From an uncultured Bacilli bacterium (GTDB taxonomy: Bacteria; Bacillota_I; Bacilli_A; RF39; UBA660): a stretch of DNA of 64,000 bases. A program made the translations under genes and the position numbers. Location of the stretch: positions 58,367-122,366 of the forward strand of contig CANQOR010000001.1 of assembly GCA_947625535.1 (NCBI GenBank), written 5' to 3'. Positions 17,746 to 26,381 of the stretch are shown piece by piece. The first letter of the stretch is position 1. Each line of letters opens with the position of its first letter. A model generated the notes under the pieces. It was given only the letters and a program-made list of their open reading frames with translations. It was not told the DNA's origin and did no database searches.

Positions 17746-18066
17746 TTATTCGCTCGTTACAACCTTTATATTACTATTTTCGTAAGTAAGACCATTTTCA
17801 GCAGCTATCATTTGGATTTTATCTAAGGAAGCAAGTTCACTTATTTCCATCTTTAAGCCATCATTAATTCCTTCTTGCTCTTTGATCTTATTTTCTACTT
17901 TTTCACGAGCGATACTACTTTCTGATAGTATAGCTTTAGTATAAACGTTACAAACAGGAATTGCAAGTATTATAAAAATGATAGCAAAGTAGATAGCCTT
18001 TTCACTTTCTAGGAAATTCCTTAGTTTTAAGCTCTTTTTTGGCTTTACTTTCTTTACATTTGTCAT
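17746..18066 (-). CDS. ftsL: Cell division protein FtsL
   Basis: This small 106-residue protein has a basic cytoplasmic N-terminus, one transmembrane helix (YFAIIFIILAIPVCNVYT) and an external coiled coil (SSIAREKVENKIKEQEG onward). That is the FtsL/DivIC architecture. Sequence similarity in this family is low; the assignment relies on topology and position between rsmH and pbpB. It would link DivIB and DivIC to the septal transpeptidase. Spacing to rsmH is 4 nt and to pbpB 12 nt, so it belongs to the mraZ operon. Confidence 0.85.
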   Translation of the reverse strand: MTNVKKVKPKKSLKLRNFLESEKAIYFAIIFIILAIPVCNVYTKAILSESSIAREKVENKIKEQEGINDGLKMEISELASLDKIQMIAAENGLTYENSNIKVVTSE

Positions 18067-18070
18067 ACTA

Positions 18071-18994
18071 TCAGACCCTTTCTATTATTCTTAATTTAGC
18101 ACTCTTACTACGTGAATTTTCATTTAGTTCTTCCATACTTGGAAGAATAGGTTTTTTATTAACTAATTTAATTCTTGGTTGATATTCTAATGGGATACTT
18201 GGTAAACCTTTAACCAAGTCATCTATTTCACTTTCTTTTTTAAATAGTTGTTTAACTATACGATCTTCTAAGGAATGAAATGTTATTACACATATTCTTC
18301 CTTCTTTATTTAATAAATCTATTGCATCAGGTAGGACACTTGATAAGACAGTTAATTCACTATTTACTTCAATTCTAATAGCTTGGAAGATTTGTCTTTC
18401 AGGATGAAATTTATTAAAGTATTTAGCACCGACAGCTGATTCAATGATTTTTACTAGCTCTTTTGTTGTTTTTATTTCTTTGTTTAGTCTTTCACTTACT
18501 ATTTTCTTAGCAATGAATTTAGACATTTTTTCTTCACCATATAGGTAAAATATTTTACTTAGTTCTTCGATACTATAAGTATTTACTACTTTTTTAGCAT
18601 CAAATTCTTTTGATGAATCCATACGCATATCTAAAGGAGCATCTTCCATAAAAGTAAAACCACGTTCTTTATTATCTATTTGAGGACTTGATAAACCTAA
18701 ATCAAAGATAATACCTTCTACTTTAGTAATACCATATTGTTCTAATTCTTTAGTTAGGTTAACAAAGTTAGAATGGATTAAAGTGTAGTTATTACTTATT
18801 TTTGAAAGTCGTTCATTAGATGAGTTTATAGCTTCAATATCTTGATCAAAAGCATATAAGTGACCAGTTGTAAGTCTTTTTAAGATTTCACTACTATGAC
18901 CACCATATCCTAAGGTAGCATCAACATAAATGCCATCTTCTTTAATATTTAAGCCAGCGATTGATTCATTAAGTAAAACACTATAATGTTTCAT
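18071..18994 (-). CDS. rsmH: 16S rRNA (cytosine1402-N4)-methyltransferase RsmH
   Basis: This 307-residue SAM-dependent methyltransferase (MraW) has the classic start [10 protein letters not shown], the SAM site [11 protein letters not shown], the catalytic motif FDLGLSSPQ, the family signature [16 protein letters not shown] and the end motif [13 protein letters not shown]. It methylates C1402 of 16S rRNA. Its start has GGGAG upstream and it overlaps mraZ by 14 nt, so the two are translationally coupled. Confidence 0.96.
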   Translation of the reverse strand: MKHYSVLLNESIAGLNIKEDGIYVDATLGYGGHSSEILKRLTTGHLYAFDQDIEAINSSNERLSKISNNYTLIHSNFVNLTKELEQYGITKVEGIIFDLGLSSPQIDNKERGFTFMEDAPLDMRMDSSKEFDAKKVVNTYSIEELSKIFYLYGEEKMSKFIAKKIVSERLNKEIKTTKELVKIIESAVGAKYFNKFHPERQIFQAIRIEVNSELTVLSSVLPDAIDLLNKEGRICVITFHSLEDRIVKQLFKKESEIDDLVKGLPSIPLEYQPRIKLVNKKPILPSMEELNENSRSKSAKLRIIERV

Positions 18995-19427
18995 CTAGAA
19001 CACTCCCATTAAATAGATTTTCAGCAATATCTTCTATTTTATCTTGATTTTCTAAGAAAAAGTTATTCCAACCTTCTTCTGACCATATTTCAATACGGTC
19101 GTTAGCGCCGATAACTACACATTCTTTGGTAATATCGGCGTAACTAACCAATGGGGAGGTAATGTTAATTCGACCTTGGCGATCAAATTCACATTCAGTG
19201 GCACCAGAAAAGAAGGATCTGATGAACGTACGAACGTCTTTTTTGGTAAAAGGTAGAGTTTTTAATTTGGCAACTATATTATCCCATTCAGATTCTGAAT
19301 AGACATATAAGCATTTTTCTAAGCCACGAGTTACAATGAATTTTTCCCCGAGTTCAGAACGGAATTTGGCAGGAATTATAAGTCGTCCTTTGTCATCAAT
19401 ATTATGATGATATTCGCCCATAAACAT
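18981..19427 (-). CDS. mraZ: Transcriptional regulator MraZ
   Basis: The family start [16 protein letters not shown] is reached from ATG 19427, which has GGGGGA 7 nt upstream; codons further upstream (to 19454) are not supported. Two AbrB-like swapped-hairpin domains are visible, [12 protein letters not shown] near 12 and [11 protein letters not shown] near 85. MraZ is a DNA-binding regulator of the division/cell-wall cluster and binds direct repeats in its own leader; three such repeats lie just upstream. First gene of the mraZ-rsmH-ftsL-pbpB operon. Confidence 0.95.
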   Translation of the reverse strand: MFMGEYHHNIDDKGRLIIPAKFRSELGEKFIVTRGLEKCLYVYSESEWDNIVAKLKTLPFTKKDVRTFIRSFFSGATECEFDRQGRINITSPLVSYADITKECVVIGANDRIEIWSEEGWNNFFLENQDKIEDIAENLFNGSVLDETL

Positions 19428-19437
19428 TTTCAAATCC

Positions 19438-19462
19438 CCCACTTTCCTCCACAATGTACCAC
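19438..19462 (-). promoter_or_regulatory. Putative MraZ operator: three GTGG repeats at 10-nt period
   Basis: On the minus strand GTGGT (19458-19462), GTGGA (19448-19452) and GTGGG (19438-19442) are spaced exactly 10 nt apart, between the -10 element and the mraZ start. Known MraZ boxes are three or more TGGGN/GTGG-type direct repeats separated by 5 nt, so this is a likely autoregulatory site. Confidence 0.75.
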
Positions 19463-19473
19463 TGTCTACAATA

Positions 19474-19502
19474 ATAATACTTTATATTCCCCATCTTGTA
19501 AA
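19474..19502 (-). promoter_or_regulatory. SigA promoter of the mraZ operon
   Basis: TTTACA (19497-19502), a 17-nt spacer and TATTAT (19474-19479) on the minus strand, upstream of the MraZ repeats. Confidence 0.7.
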
Positions 19503-19567
19503 TGTTTTTTACCTTTTCAGAGTTATAGAGTGTGTCAATTTACGTAAACTAATAAATATTTAAGCAA

Positions 19568-19593
19568 TAAAAAAAGTAGATTTTCATCTACTT
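19568..19593 (-). terminator. Terminator of the murF-ddl operon
   Basis: AAGTAGAT-GAAA-ATCTACTT followed by TTTTT on the minus strand, starting at the ddl stop codon. Confidence 0.85.
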
Positions 19594-20794
19594 ACATCAT
19601 TTTGCCTTTGGTACCTTTAGCACCTTTAGAGCCATCAAAGGTACTTAAAACATTTGAATCAAAACTAGTTACTTTTTTCTTAGATGTTTTATATTCTTTA
19701 ATAGCACCTTTTATTAATTCATCTAGTAGTTTTGGATACTTCTTACCTTTTGGAGTAAAGAAGAAGAAAGCTAAGCAACCAGGAATAGTATTTGGTTCAT
19801 TTACATAAGCTTTTTTGGCTTTAGTATCTACTAAGAAGTCAAAACGAGTTACACCACTTAGATTTAAACATCTAAAAGCTTCTTTAGAATATTTATAGAT
19901 TTGTTCTTCTATTTCTTTATCTAAGTCAGCAGGGATTTTAAAACCACTTGTTGTAACTTTACCACCTGTTTGATTTTTAGGACCAGTCTTTTTACTACCA
20001 TGACCAAGGTATTTATCTTCGAATGTTAAAAAGTCATTATCTGTTAGCATTTCACCGATTAGGGAACATTCCATATCTTCGTAGTTACCTACTACAGCAC
20101 AATCAACTTCTTTTAAGTTTTCAACCATTGCTTCAACAACAATCTTTTCATCGTATTTAATAGCTTCTTCAATAGCTTCTTTAACTTCTTTTTCATCTTT
20201 AGCTACTTCAATACCAACACTACTACCTAAACGAGCTGGTTTAACTATAACTGGGTATCCTAATTTTTTAATATCTTTTAGAATCTTATCTTCATCTGTT
20301 TGATACTCTGTATCATAAAACCATACATAGTCAACTACTGGAATACCAGATGCAGCCATTATTTGTTTTTGAACTACTTTATCTTGTCCAATAGATGCTC
20401 CTAACATACTAGGACCAACATATGGGATACCTAAAGATTCTAAGTAACCAGCTAAGGAACCATCTTCAACACCTTTACCGTGAACAATAGGAAAAGCAAC
20501 ATCAATAGTATTAGCTGTACCTTTAAAAAGACCTCTTTTCTTTTGAAGAATAAATTTATCATTTTTTCTAGTTAAAGTTACTTCTTTAGCCATATAAGAA
20601 ATATTATTTAAATCTTTATATGTAGCCATATCACGTAAGGCAGAACCAGTATACCAGTTACGATCTTTACCAATATAGATTGGAACTATTTCGTATTTAC
20701 TTGTATCTATATAATTCATAGCTTGAACAGCTGTAATAATACTTACTTCATGTTCAACTGATTCTCCTCCAAAAATTACACCAACTTTTATCAT
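19592..20794 (-). CDS. ddl: D-alanine--D-alanine ligase
   Basis: This ATP-grasp enzyme joins two D-Ala for the peptidoglycan stem. It begins IKVGVIFGGESVEHEVSI (the Ddl signature) and continues with VGPSMLGASIGQDKV, the ATP-grasp loop KPARLGSSVGIEVAK and metal-binding VNEPNTIPG. At 400 residues it is longer than the usual 350-370. The extra C-terminal tail of about 30 residues, beyond IKEYKTSKKK, ends GSKGAKGTKGKMM and is basic. It lies 6 nt after murF, which uses its product, so substrate supply and use are coupled. Confidence 0.94.
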   Translation of the reverse strand: MIKVGVIFGGESVEHEVSIITAVQAMNYIDTSKYEIVPIYIGKDRNWYTGSALRDMATYKDLNNISYMAKEVTLTRKNDKFILQKKRGLFKGTANTIDVAFPIVHGKGVEDGSLAGYLESLGIPYVGPSMLGASIGQDKVVQKQIMAASGIPVVDYVWFYDTEYQTDEDKILKDIKKLGYPVIVKPARLGSSVGIEVAKDEKEVKEAIEEAIKYDEKIVVEAMVENLKEVDCAVVGNYEDMECSLIGEMLTDNDFLTFEDKYLGHGSKKTGPKNQTGGKVTTSGFKIPADLDKEIEEQIYKYSKEAFRCLNLSGVTRFDFLVDTKAKKAYVNEPNTIPGCLAFFFFTPKGKKYPKLLDELIKGAIKEYKTSKKKVTSFDSNVLSTFDGSKGAKGTKGKMM

Positions 20795-20800
20795 TTTATA

Positions 20801-22408
20801 TCACTCCTTATTTTTTTCATTAAATGAATCTGGTAAATCATTTTCTAGTAACGCATAAGTTTCTTTATCTTTTAATTTCATCATAAGAGGGAAAGCATCC
20901 ATAACATCATTTAATACATGAATATGTTCTATAGGGAATTTACCTTTTAGTAAACCTTCATATATTGGTTTAGTTTTTTCTTCACCAATTAAGATGACTT
21001 CATCAACTTTACTAATACTTATTTCCATACCAAATTCACGATTTACTTCTTCTTCTTTAGATCCAACTTCAATCATACCAGGGGTTACAACGATGTGTTT
21101 ACCAGGCATCATACTTAGAACTTCTAAAGCCATTTTACAACCCATAGGGTTAGAATTATAAGCATCATCTATTAAATTAATATCATAGTATTTAGATAAA
21201 GACAAGCGATGTTCAACAGGCATTACACGTTTAACTGCTTTTTGTAAGTCAGTTATTTTCATACCTAAAGCACGACCTAATGTTATACTAGCTAAGATAT
21301 TATAGATGTTATTACGACCTAGTAATTTAGTTTCAAATAAGTATTCTTCTTTATCATCTTTAAATTTAACTTTAAATTTGGTTCCTTTATAAGTTAATTC
21401 TAAGTCTTTGGCATAACAATCTACTTTATGATTATCAATACCTATCCATAAGATACGACAATCATTACGAAGATGATGTTTTAGTTGTTTTTCATCATCA
21501 CCATTTAAGATACCTATACCATCACTTGGTAAAGATTCAATTAGTTCAAATTTAGTATCTTCAATAGCTTGTTCAGAACCAAAAGTTTCTAAATGAGCTA
21601 AACCAATGCGAGTTAAGATACCATATTTAGGATGCACTAAATCGCATAGTTCTTTGATATCACCTTTTTTACAAGCACCCATTTCAGCAATAAAGTAATC
21701 ATTATATGGATCTAGATAATCATTAATCGTTATCATAAGACCATATGGTGTATTATAGTTAGCTGGAGTTTTATAAACATTATATTTAACACTTAATATA
21801 TCATTTACGATATTTTTAGTACTTGTTTTACCATAACTACCTGTAATACCAATTACTTCCATATCCGTCATACTAGCAAGTTTTTGACGGGCTTGATGGT
21901 CAAAATGAAGACTTACTAAATGTTCTACTGGTCTATTTATAACGTTATCTACTAATAAGATAAAATAATTTATAAAAGATAAGAAACCTAAGATAAGATA
22001 ATATATGCTTAGATATTCTTCATTATAATTAAAGATTATTATAAGTATAGGTATTAAATAAATAAGAGTATTAGTAATAATTAATCTTTGAATACGAGCT
22101 GTATATTTTAAAGGAAGTTTAGCTACTTCTTTTTTTCTTTCATTAATAAAGACATATGTTAAGAAAAGATAAATTACAATAAATATATAGGGAGATATAG
22201 TATTTAAAGTTTCATTTAATGAAGTTAAAATAAATATTAAAAATAATAAGTTTAGATTAAGAAAATTATCTTGATAATTTTTTAATATCCATTTTATATA
22301 TCGATAACCTCTATTGTATCTATTTTGTTGTAACATATGTAATGATTTAGTACTAATAATTGTTATATGTATTAAATAAATTAAGATAGTAATTAAAAAT
22401 AACCACAT
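20801..22408 (-). CDS. murF: MurF-type ligase with N-terminal membrane domain
   Basis: The C-terminal 365 residues are a Mur ligase: ATP loop GITGSYGKTSTKN (about residue 190), then NYNTPYG, AEMGACKKGDI, the LNGDDE loop and DDAYNSNPMG. This matches MurF, which adds D-Ala-D-Ala to UDP-MurNAc-tripeptide. The usual N-terminal UDP-binding domain is absent. Instead the first 165 residues are four or five hydrophobic helices (LFLITILIYLIHITII, FLIFILTSL, FIVIYLFLTYVFI, IYLIPILIIIF and more), which would place the enzyme at the membrane. ATG 22408 with AGGAAG at 8 nt is preferred to GTG 22417. It is followed by ddl after 6 nt. Confidence 0.88.
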   Translation of the reverse strand: MWLFLITILIYLIHITIISTKSLHMLQQNRYNRGYRYIKWILKNYQDNFLNLNLLFLIFILTSLNETLNTISPYIFIVIYLFLTYVFINERKKEVAKLPLKYTARIQRLIITNTLIYLIPILIIIFNYNEEYLSIYYLILGFLSFINYFILLVDNVINRPVEHLVSLHFDHQARQKLASMTDMEVIGITGSYGKTSTKNIVNDILSVKYNVYKTPANYNTPYGLMITINDYLDPYNDYFIAEMGACKKGDIKELCDLVHPKYGILTRIGLAHLETFGSEQAIEDTKFELIESLPSDGIGILNGDDEKQLKHHLRNDCRILWIGIDNHKVDCYAKDLELTYKGTKFKVKFKDDKEEYLFETKLLGRNNIYNILASITLGRALGMKITDLQKAVKRVMPVEHRLSLSKYYDINLIDDAYNSNPMGCKMALEVLSMMPGKHIVVTPGMIEVGSKEEEVNREFGMEISISKVDEVILIGEEKTKPIYEGLLKGKFPIEHIHVLNDVMDAFPLMMKLKDKETYALLENDLPDSFNEKNKE

Positions 22409-22420
22409 AAACTTCACTTC

Positions 22421-23149
22421 CTATTTTATAAATGATTTAATTATGGAATTAGTTTGACCTAGTCTTTCTAGGTAAGCATAATGGGTACATCCTTCATAGA
22501 TAGTAAGACCACTATCAGGAATAAGTTTTTCTAGTTCGTAAGCATCAGCTACAGGAACTGCTTCATCTTTATCGCCCCATATTATAAAGGTTGGACATTT
22601 AATTTGTTTAGCATTTTCAGTTAAATCAGTATTAACATGTTTAACTAAAATATCACGCATTATAGGAGATGCATTTTTATAATCAGTTGACCCAATATGT
22701 TGTTTCATTTTTTCAGCTAATTTACCTAAACCAGGTATACTTTTAGCTTTTTTTAAAACACGAACTTTTAAGGAAGGTGTTTTAAGTTTGATATTAAAGG
22801 GACTAGATAAAAGAATAAGTCTTTCTGTATCATATTTAGAAGCATATAAGATACTTATTTTACCGCCAAAAGAATGACCTATTAGATTAGGTTTTTTAAT
22901 ACCTAGATAATCTAATAAAGCTTTTAACATATTAACATATTCTTCTAAATCCCAAGCTTCTTCTGGTTCATCAGAATTACCAAAACCAGGTAAATCAAGA
23001 ATAACTAAACGATGTGTTTCTGTAAATGGTTTTGCTATAGGTTCCATCATAGCAATGTTTTGACCCCATCCATGTAAATAAACAATGGGACTTTTATCTT
23101 TTTGACCAAAGTCTTTATAGTTTACTTTAATTCCTTTGTATTTAAACAT
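22421..23149 (-). CDS. Alpha/beta hydrolase
   Basis: This 242-residue protein has the alpha/beta-hydrolase layout: oxyanion region YLHGWGQNIAMM, nucleophile elbow GHSFGGKIS (Ser about 93), catalytic Asp in WGDKDEAVP and catalytic His in GCTHYAYLE. No signal peptide, so it is cytoplasmic. It is the first gene of an operon with murF (12-nt gap to its preferred start) and ddl, which hints at an envelope-related esterase or peptidase role. That is context inference, and the substrate is unknown. The start has AAGGTGA. Confidence 0.85.
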   Translation of the reverse strand: MFKYKGIKVNYKDFGQKDKSPIVYLHGWGQNIAMMEPIAKPFTETHRLVILDLPGFGNSDEPEEAWDLEEYVNMLKALLDYLGIKKPNLIGHSFGGKISILYASKYDTERLILLSSPFNIKLKTPSLKVRVLKKAKSIPGLGKLAEKMKQHIGSTDYKNASPIMRDILVKHVNTDLTENAKQIKCPTFIIWGDKDEAVPVADAYELEKLIPDSGLTIYEGCTHYAYLERLGQTNSIIKSFIK

Positions 23150-23329
23150 ATGATCACCTTATTTATTTCTATGAATGTCTTTTTTCCTTTATACATTATA
23201 TTCTATCATAGATAAGAAAAGTTGGTAGTAATTTGCAATATTTTGACAATTCTTTTGACAATTATATTATCAACCTATACATAAATTATATCATTTATTA
23301 TTATTCTTTAGAATATTTATTTAAGCATG

Positions 23330-23352
23330 AAAAAAGAGCTTTATTAAGCTCT
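23330..23352 (-). terminator. Terminator of efp
   Basis: AGAGCTT-AATA-AAGCTCT followed by TTTTTT on the minus strand at the end of the efp gene. Confidence 0.85.
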
Positions 23353-23910
23353 ACTTGAATATTTACCATCTAGTGTAGATACAATAATCTTTTCACCTTG
23401 AGTAATGAATAATGGGACTTTAACAACATAGCCATTTTCTAATGTAGCATCTTTTTGAGCATTATTAGTTGTATTACCTTTAACAGCTTCAGTTGTTTCA
23501 GCAACAACAAATTCAATTTTTTCAGGTAATGTTACACCAATGATTTCACCTTGATAGAAATCAATTTGAACTTCAAGATTTTCTTTTAAGAATTTCTTTT
23601 CTTCAGTTAATTTATCTTCAGATATTTCAATTTGTTCATATGTTTCATTATCCATGAAGACATAACCTGTTCCACTATTGTATAGATAAACCATTTTTTT
23701 CTTATCAACATGCGCTTTTTCAACTTTAACACTACTATTAATAGTTTCTTCAATAATAGTACCTGTTTTTAAGTTACGCATTTTAACTTTCATGAAAGCA
23801 GCACCTTTACCAGGTTTAACATGTTGGAAACTTTGAACTAAATATAATTTACCATCGTAAATTATAGTCATTCCGTTTTTAATATCATTAATATTAATTA
23901 AGCCGTTCAT
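23344..23910 (-). CDS. efp: Translation elongation factor P
   Basis: This 188-residue protein relieves ribosome stalling at polyproline. The KOW-like N-domain starts ININDIKNGMTIIYDGKLYLV, with the modification loop HVKPGKGAAF. The two OB domains follow, ending VVKVPLFITQGEKIIVSTLDGKY(S)SR, which is the EF-P signature. Length is normal. The conserved lysine at the loop tip is present; the modification enzyme is not in the window. rpmG lies 15 nt upstream, so the two translation genes are probably co-transcribed. Confidence 0.95.
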   Translation of the reverse strand: MNGLININDIKNGMTIIYDGKLYLVQSFQHVKPGKGAAFMKVKMRNLKTGTIIEETINSSVKVEKAHVDKKKMVYLYNSGTGYVFMDNETYEQIEISEDKLTEEKKFLKENLEVQIDFYQGEIIGVTLPEKIEFVVAETTEAVKGNTTNNAQKDATLENGYVVKVPLFITQGEKIIVSTLDGKYSSRA

Positions 23911-23925
23911 CTTTTACACCCCTAA

Positions 23926-24090
23926 CTATTTCTTTTCTTTATGAACAGTTGTTTTATTACACCATTTACAATATTTCTTTTGTTCTAATTTATCTGGAGT
24001 ATTTTTTTTGTTCTTTTGGGTAACATAATTTTCATGTTTGCATTCTGTACAAACTAGAGTAATATTTGGTCTATTTTCATTTTTTGCCAT
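23926..24090 (-). CDS. rpmG: 50S ribosomal protein L33, zinc-binding form
   Basis: This 54-codon gene begins [18 protein letters not shown] and continues to [15 protein letters not shown]. The two CxxC pairs (CTEC and CKWC) make this the zinc-containing C+ form of L33. The start follows GGAGG. Located directly upstream of efp. Single copies of C+ and C- paralogues often respond to zinc in Bacilli; only this one is seen here. Confidence 0.93.
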   Translation of the reverse strand: MAKNENRPNITLVCTECKHENYVTQKNKKNTPDKLEQKKYCKWCNKTTVHKEKK

Positions 24091-24137
24091 AGTACTGCCC
24101 TCCTTTTTTAATCCGTTCCTATTGTATCATATATTTT

Positions 24138-26027
24138 TTATTTTTCAAATACTAATTTGCTTACTTCTTTAGAAATATAGCGATTTATAGGTGCTATATA
24201 GTTATCTTTTTTATTATTATATGAAATATTTGGACTTAAAACGACAATAGAATATTTAGGTTTATCATATGGAGCATACATAACATAGGTATGGTTTATA
24301 GTAGTTAAGCCTTTTTGATATACTACTTCTGAAGTACCTGTTTTACCAGCTGGTTTATATTTTTTATCAGTATAACCACTTCCTGTACCATTATTAACTA
24401 CTTGTTTAAAACCTTCTTTAAGACGTTTAAAGTTAGAAGTAACTTCGTTTAATAATATAGGTTCATAGGTATATATAGTTTTATTATTATTCTTTACTTC
24501 TTTTAAGTAATGAAGAGCATATCTTTTACCATCCATAGCAATAGTATTAATATAATTAGTTAATTGTAAGGGAGTATATGTATCATATTGACCAATACTT
24601 AAATTGAGAAGTAAGTCTGGGGCTATAGCACTACCTTTAATACCAGTTGATTCATTTTCTAAATCAATACCGGTTTTAGAACCTAAACCAAAGGAAGCAA
24701 ATGTATTACGATATATATCAAAGTGTTTTTCTGTTACAGGTAGTTTCATATTATATTTATATGTATTACCAGTTAATTTGATAGCTGTCATAAATTGATA
24801 GTAATTACTAGATGTCTTTAAAGCGGTTATATCATCTATTAAACCTAATTTTTTATAAGAACATTTGGCTGGTACTAAGTATAATTTAACACAAGAATCA
24901 TTTATTTTTTTGCCAATATTAATTAGATTATTTTGATAACCTACAGTATGAGATGCTCCTTTGATAGCCGAACCAACTGTAAAAGAAGATGTTAAGATAT
25001 TAGTTGTTATATCATAGTAGGTATCTTTTATTTTAGATAATCCCGTACTAGCAATTATTTCTCCTGTTGAAGGATCACTTACTATAACATATGAACTATT
25101 AAAATATTCAGTATGTTTATATTTAGATGCTTGTTTTAAATATTTTTTTAAAATATCATTTATTTTTAATTGTAAATCTATATCTATACTTAGGATTAAA
25201 TCATTACCTTGTTTTGATGAACTTATTAGAGTTAAAGTATTATCATCATTAACATAGTATTTAGCTTTAGTACCTCGTAAATAAGAATCATATTGTTTTT
25301 CTAAATAACTTAAACCAACACTATCATTTAAGGAATAGCCTTCATTTAAATAATAATCTTTATTTTCTTTGGTAATAGGACCTACTTTACCATATATATC
25401 ATTTAAAGTATCATATAAATATATTCTTTTAGTAGTATATTCACAAGTTAATCCAGGTAGATTAGCTTCATTTACTAAAGCACATTCTTTATTAGAAGAA
25501 TCTAATTTAATTATTTTATTATCATAAAAGTAACCATTATTTAATAAGTAATATAAACGAATTAATTGTTTTTCTTCTTTAGTGTAATTTAAATATTTAT
25601 CTAGACGATTTAATTTAATAGTTTCTACTTCTTTAGGAGTTAGTTTACGTCTTTCATATAATTCTTGTTCTTTAGTAGTTAGTAAATTATCAGTATTATT
25701 ATATTTTAAGTAATAGTTTTTTTGTTCTTCTAAAGAAGCTTCTTCTGGATTATCTAAGATAGTAAGTAATTTTTTAGCAATAGTAAGTGAATCATTATTA
25801 TCAAAGTTATGATATACAATAGTATTAATACCAATATTATCTACTAAGACTTTACCATTACGATCTAGAATACGTCCACGGGGAGCATTAAGGCCATAGA
25901 CAATTTTATTAGTAGCATTTAAATATTTTTCATAATAGTAATCATGTTTATAGATAGATAAATATAAGTAACGAGATGTAATAATAGTAAAAAGAATAAA
26001 AATAATTATTAAATAAACTTTTTTCAT
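24138..26027 (-). CDS. Class B penicillin-binding protein (PBP2/elongasome type)
   Basis: This transpeptidase of about 629 residues has an N-terminal anchor (VYLIIIFILFTIITSRYLY) and the pedestal motif NAPRGRILDRNGKVLVDN. The transpeptidase domain has SxxK in TVGSAIKGA, SxN in KTSSNYYQF and KTGTSEV. No PASTA domains, which separates it from the division PBP at 15610. It looks like the MrdA/PbpA-type side-wall enzyme or a SpoVD-like paralogue; RodA is not nearby to decide. GTG 26036 is in frame, but ATG 26027 has AGGTGA at 5 nt. The pedestal region is unusually Lys/Tyr/Asn-rich. Confidence 0.87.
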   Translation of the reverse strand: MKKVYLIIIFILFTIITSRYLYLSIYKHDYYYEKYLNATNKIVYGLNAPRGRILDRNGKVLVDNIGINTIVYHNFDNNDSLTIAKKLLTILDNPEEASLEEQKNYYLKYNNTDNLLTTKEQELYERRKLTPKEVETIKLNRLDKYLNYTKEEKQLIRLYYLLNNGYFYDNKIIKLDSSNKECALVNEANLPGLTCEYTTKRIYLYDTLNDIYGKVGPITKENKDYYLNEGYSLNDSVGLSYLEKQYDSYLRGTKAKYYVNDDNTLTLISSSKQGNDLILSIDIDLQLKINDILKKYLKQASKYKHTEYFNSSYVIVSDPSTGEIIASTGLSKIKDTYYDITTNILTSSFTVGSAIKGASHTVGYQNNLINIGKKINDSCVKLYLVPAKCSYKKLGLIDDITALKTSSNYYQFMTAIKLTGNTYKYNMKLPVTEKHFDIYRNTFASFGLGSKTGIDLENESTGIKGSAIAPDLLLNLSIGQYDTYTPLQLTNYINTIAMDGKRYALHYLKEVKNNNKTIYTYEPILLNEVTSNFKRLKEGFKQVVNNGTGSGYTDKKYKPAGKTGTSEVVYQKGLTTINHTYVMYAPYDKPKYSIVVLSPNISYNNKKDNYIAPINRYISKEVSKLVFEK

Positions 26028-26091
26028 ATATTTCACCTATTATTAGTATTAATTTTTATTGTTTATTCATACAATATTTATAGGTGATATG

Positions 26092-26352
26092 ATGTTTGCT
26101 TTAATAGAAAGATATATAAATAACTTAACAATTAATGATTTAAATAATTTAGCAATTACTAAAGGAATTGGTTTATCAGAAAGTGAATTAAATTTTGCTT
26201 ATAATTTTATTAAAAAGAATTGGCAGAGTGTTTTAAGTAATCATGGAATGTTTGATATAGATAAATATCGTGATAAGTTTTCCGAAGATAATTTTAATAA
26301 AATTAAGAAATTAATTAAAGAATATAGTATTAAGTATGGAAGTTATTTATAA
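26092..26352 (+). CDS. yqfT: Small protein of the YqfT/DUF2624 type
   Basis: This 86-residue helical protein reads MFALIERYINNLTINDLNNL and ends KKLIKEYSIKYGSYL. It resembles DUF2624 (B. subtilis YqfT): an N-terminal INxLT-x-DLLxxA helix followed by a second helix and the gap-filling NIFD-like segment. In B. subtilis yqfT lies next to nfo, and nfo is the second gene away here, which supports the call. AGGTGA precedes ATG 26092; the earlier ATG at 26059 has no ribosome site. Function unknown. Confidence 0.6.
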   Translation: MFALIERYINNLTINDLNNLAITKGIGLSESELNFAYNFIKKNWQSVLSNHGMFDIDKYRDKFSEDNFNKIKKLIKEYSIKYGSYL

Positions 26353-26381
26353 AAAAATGATTAGAGTTCTAATCATTTTTT
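26351..26381. terminator. Bidirectional terminator yqfT / rarA
   Basis: AAAAAATGATTAGA-GTTC-TAATCATTTTTT inverted repeat with A and T flanks, between convergent genes. Confidence 0.9.
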
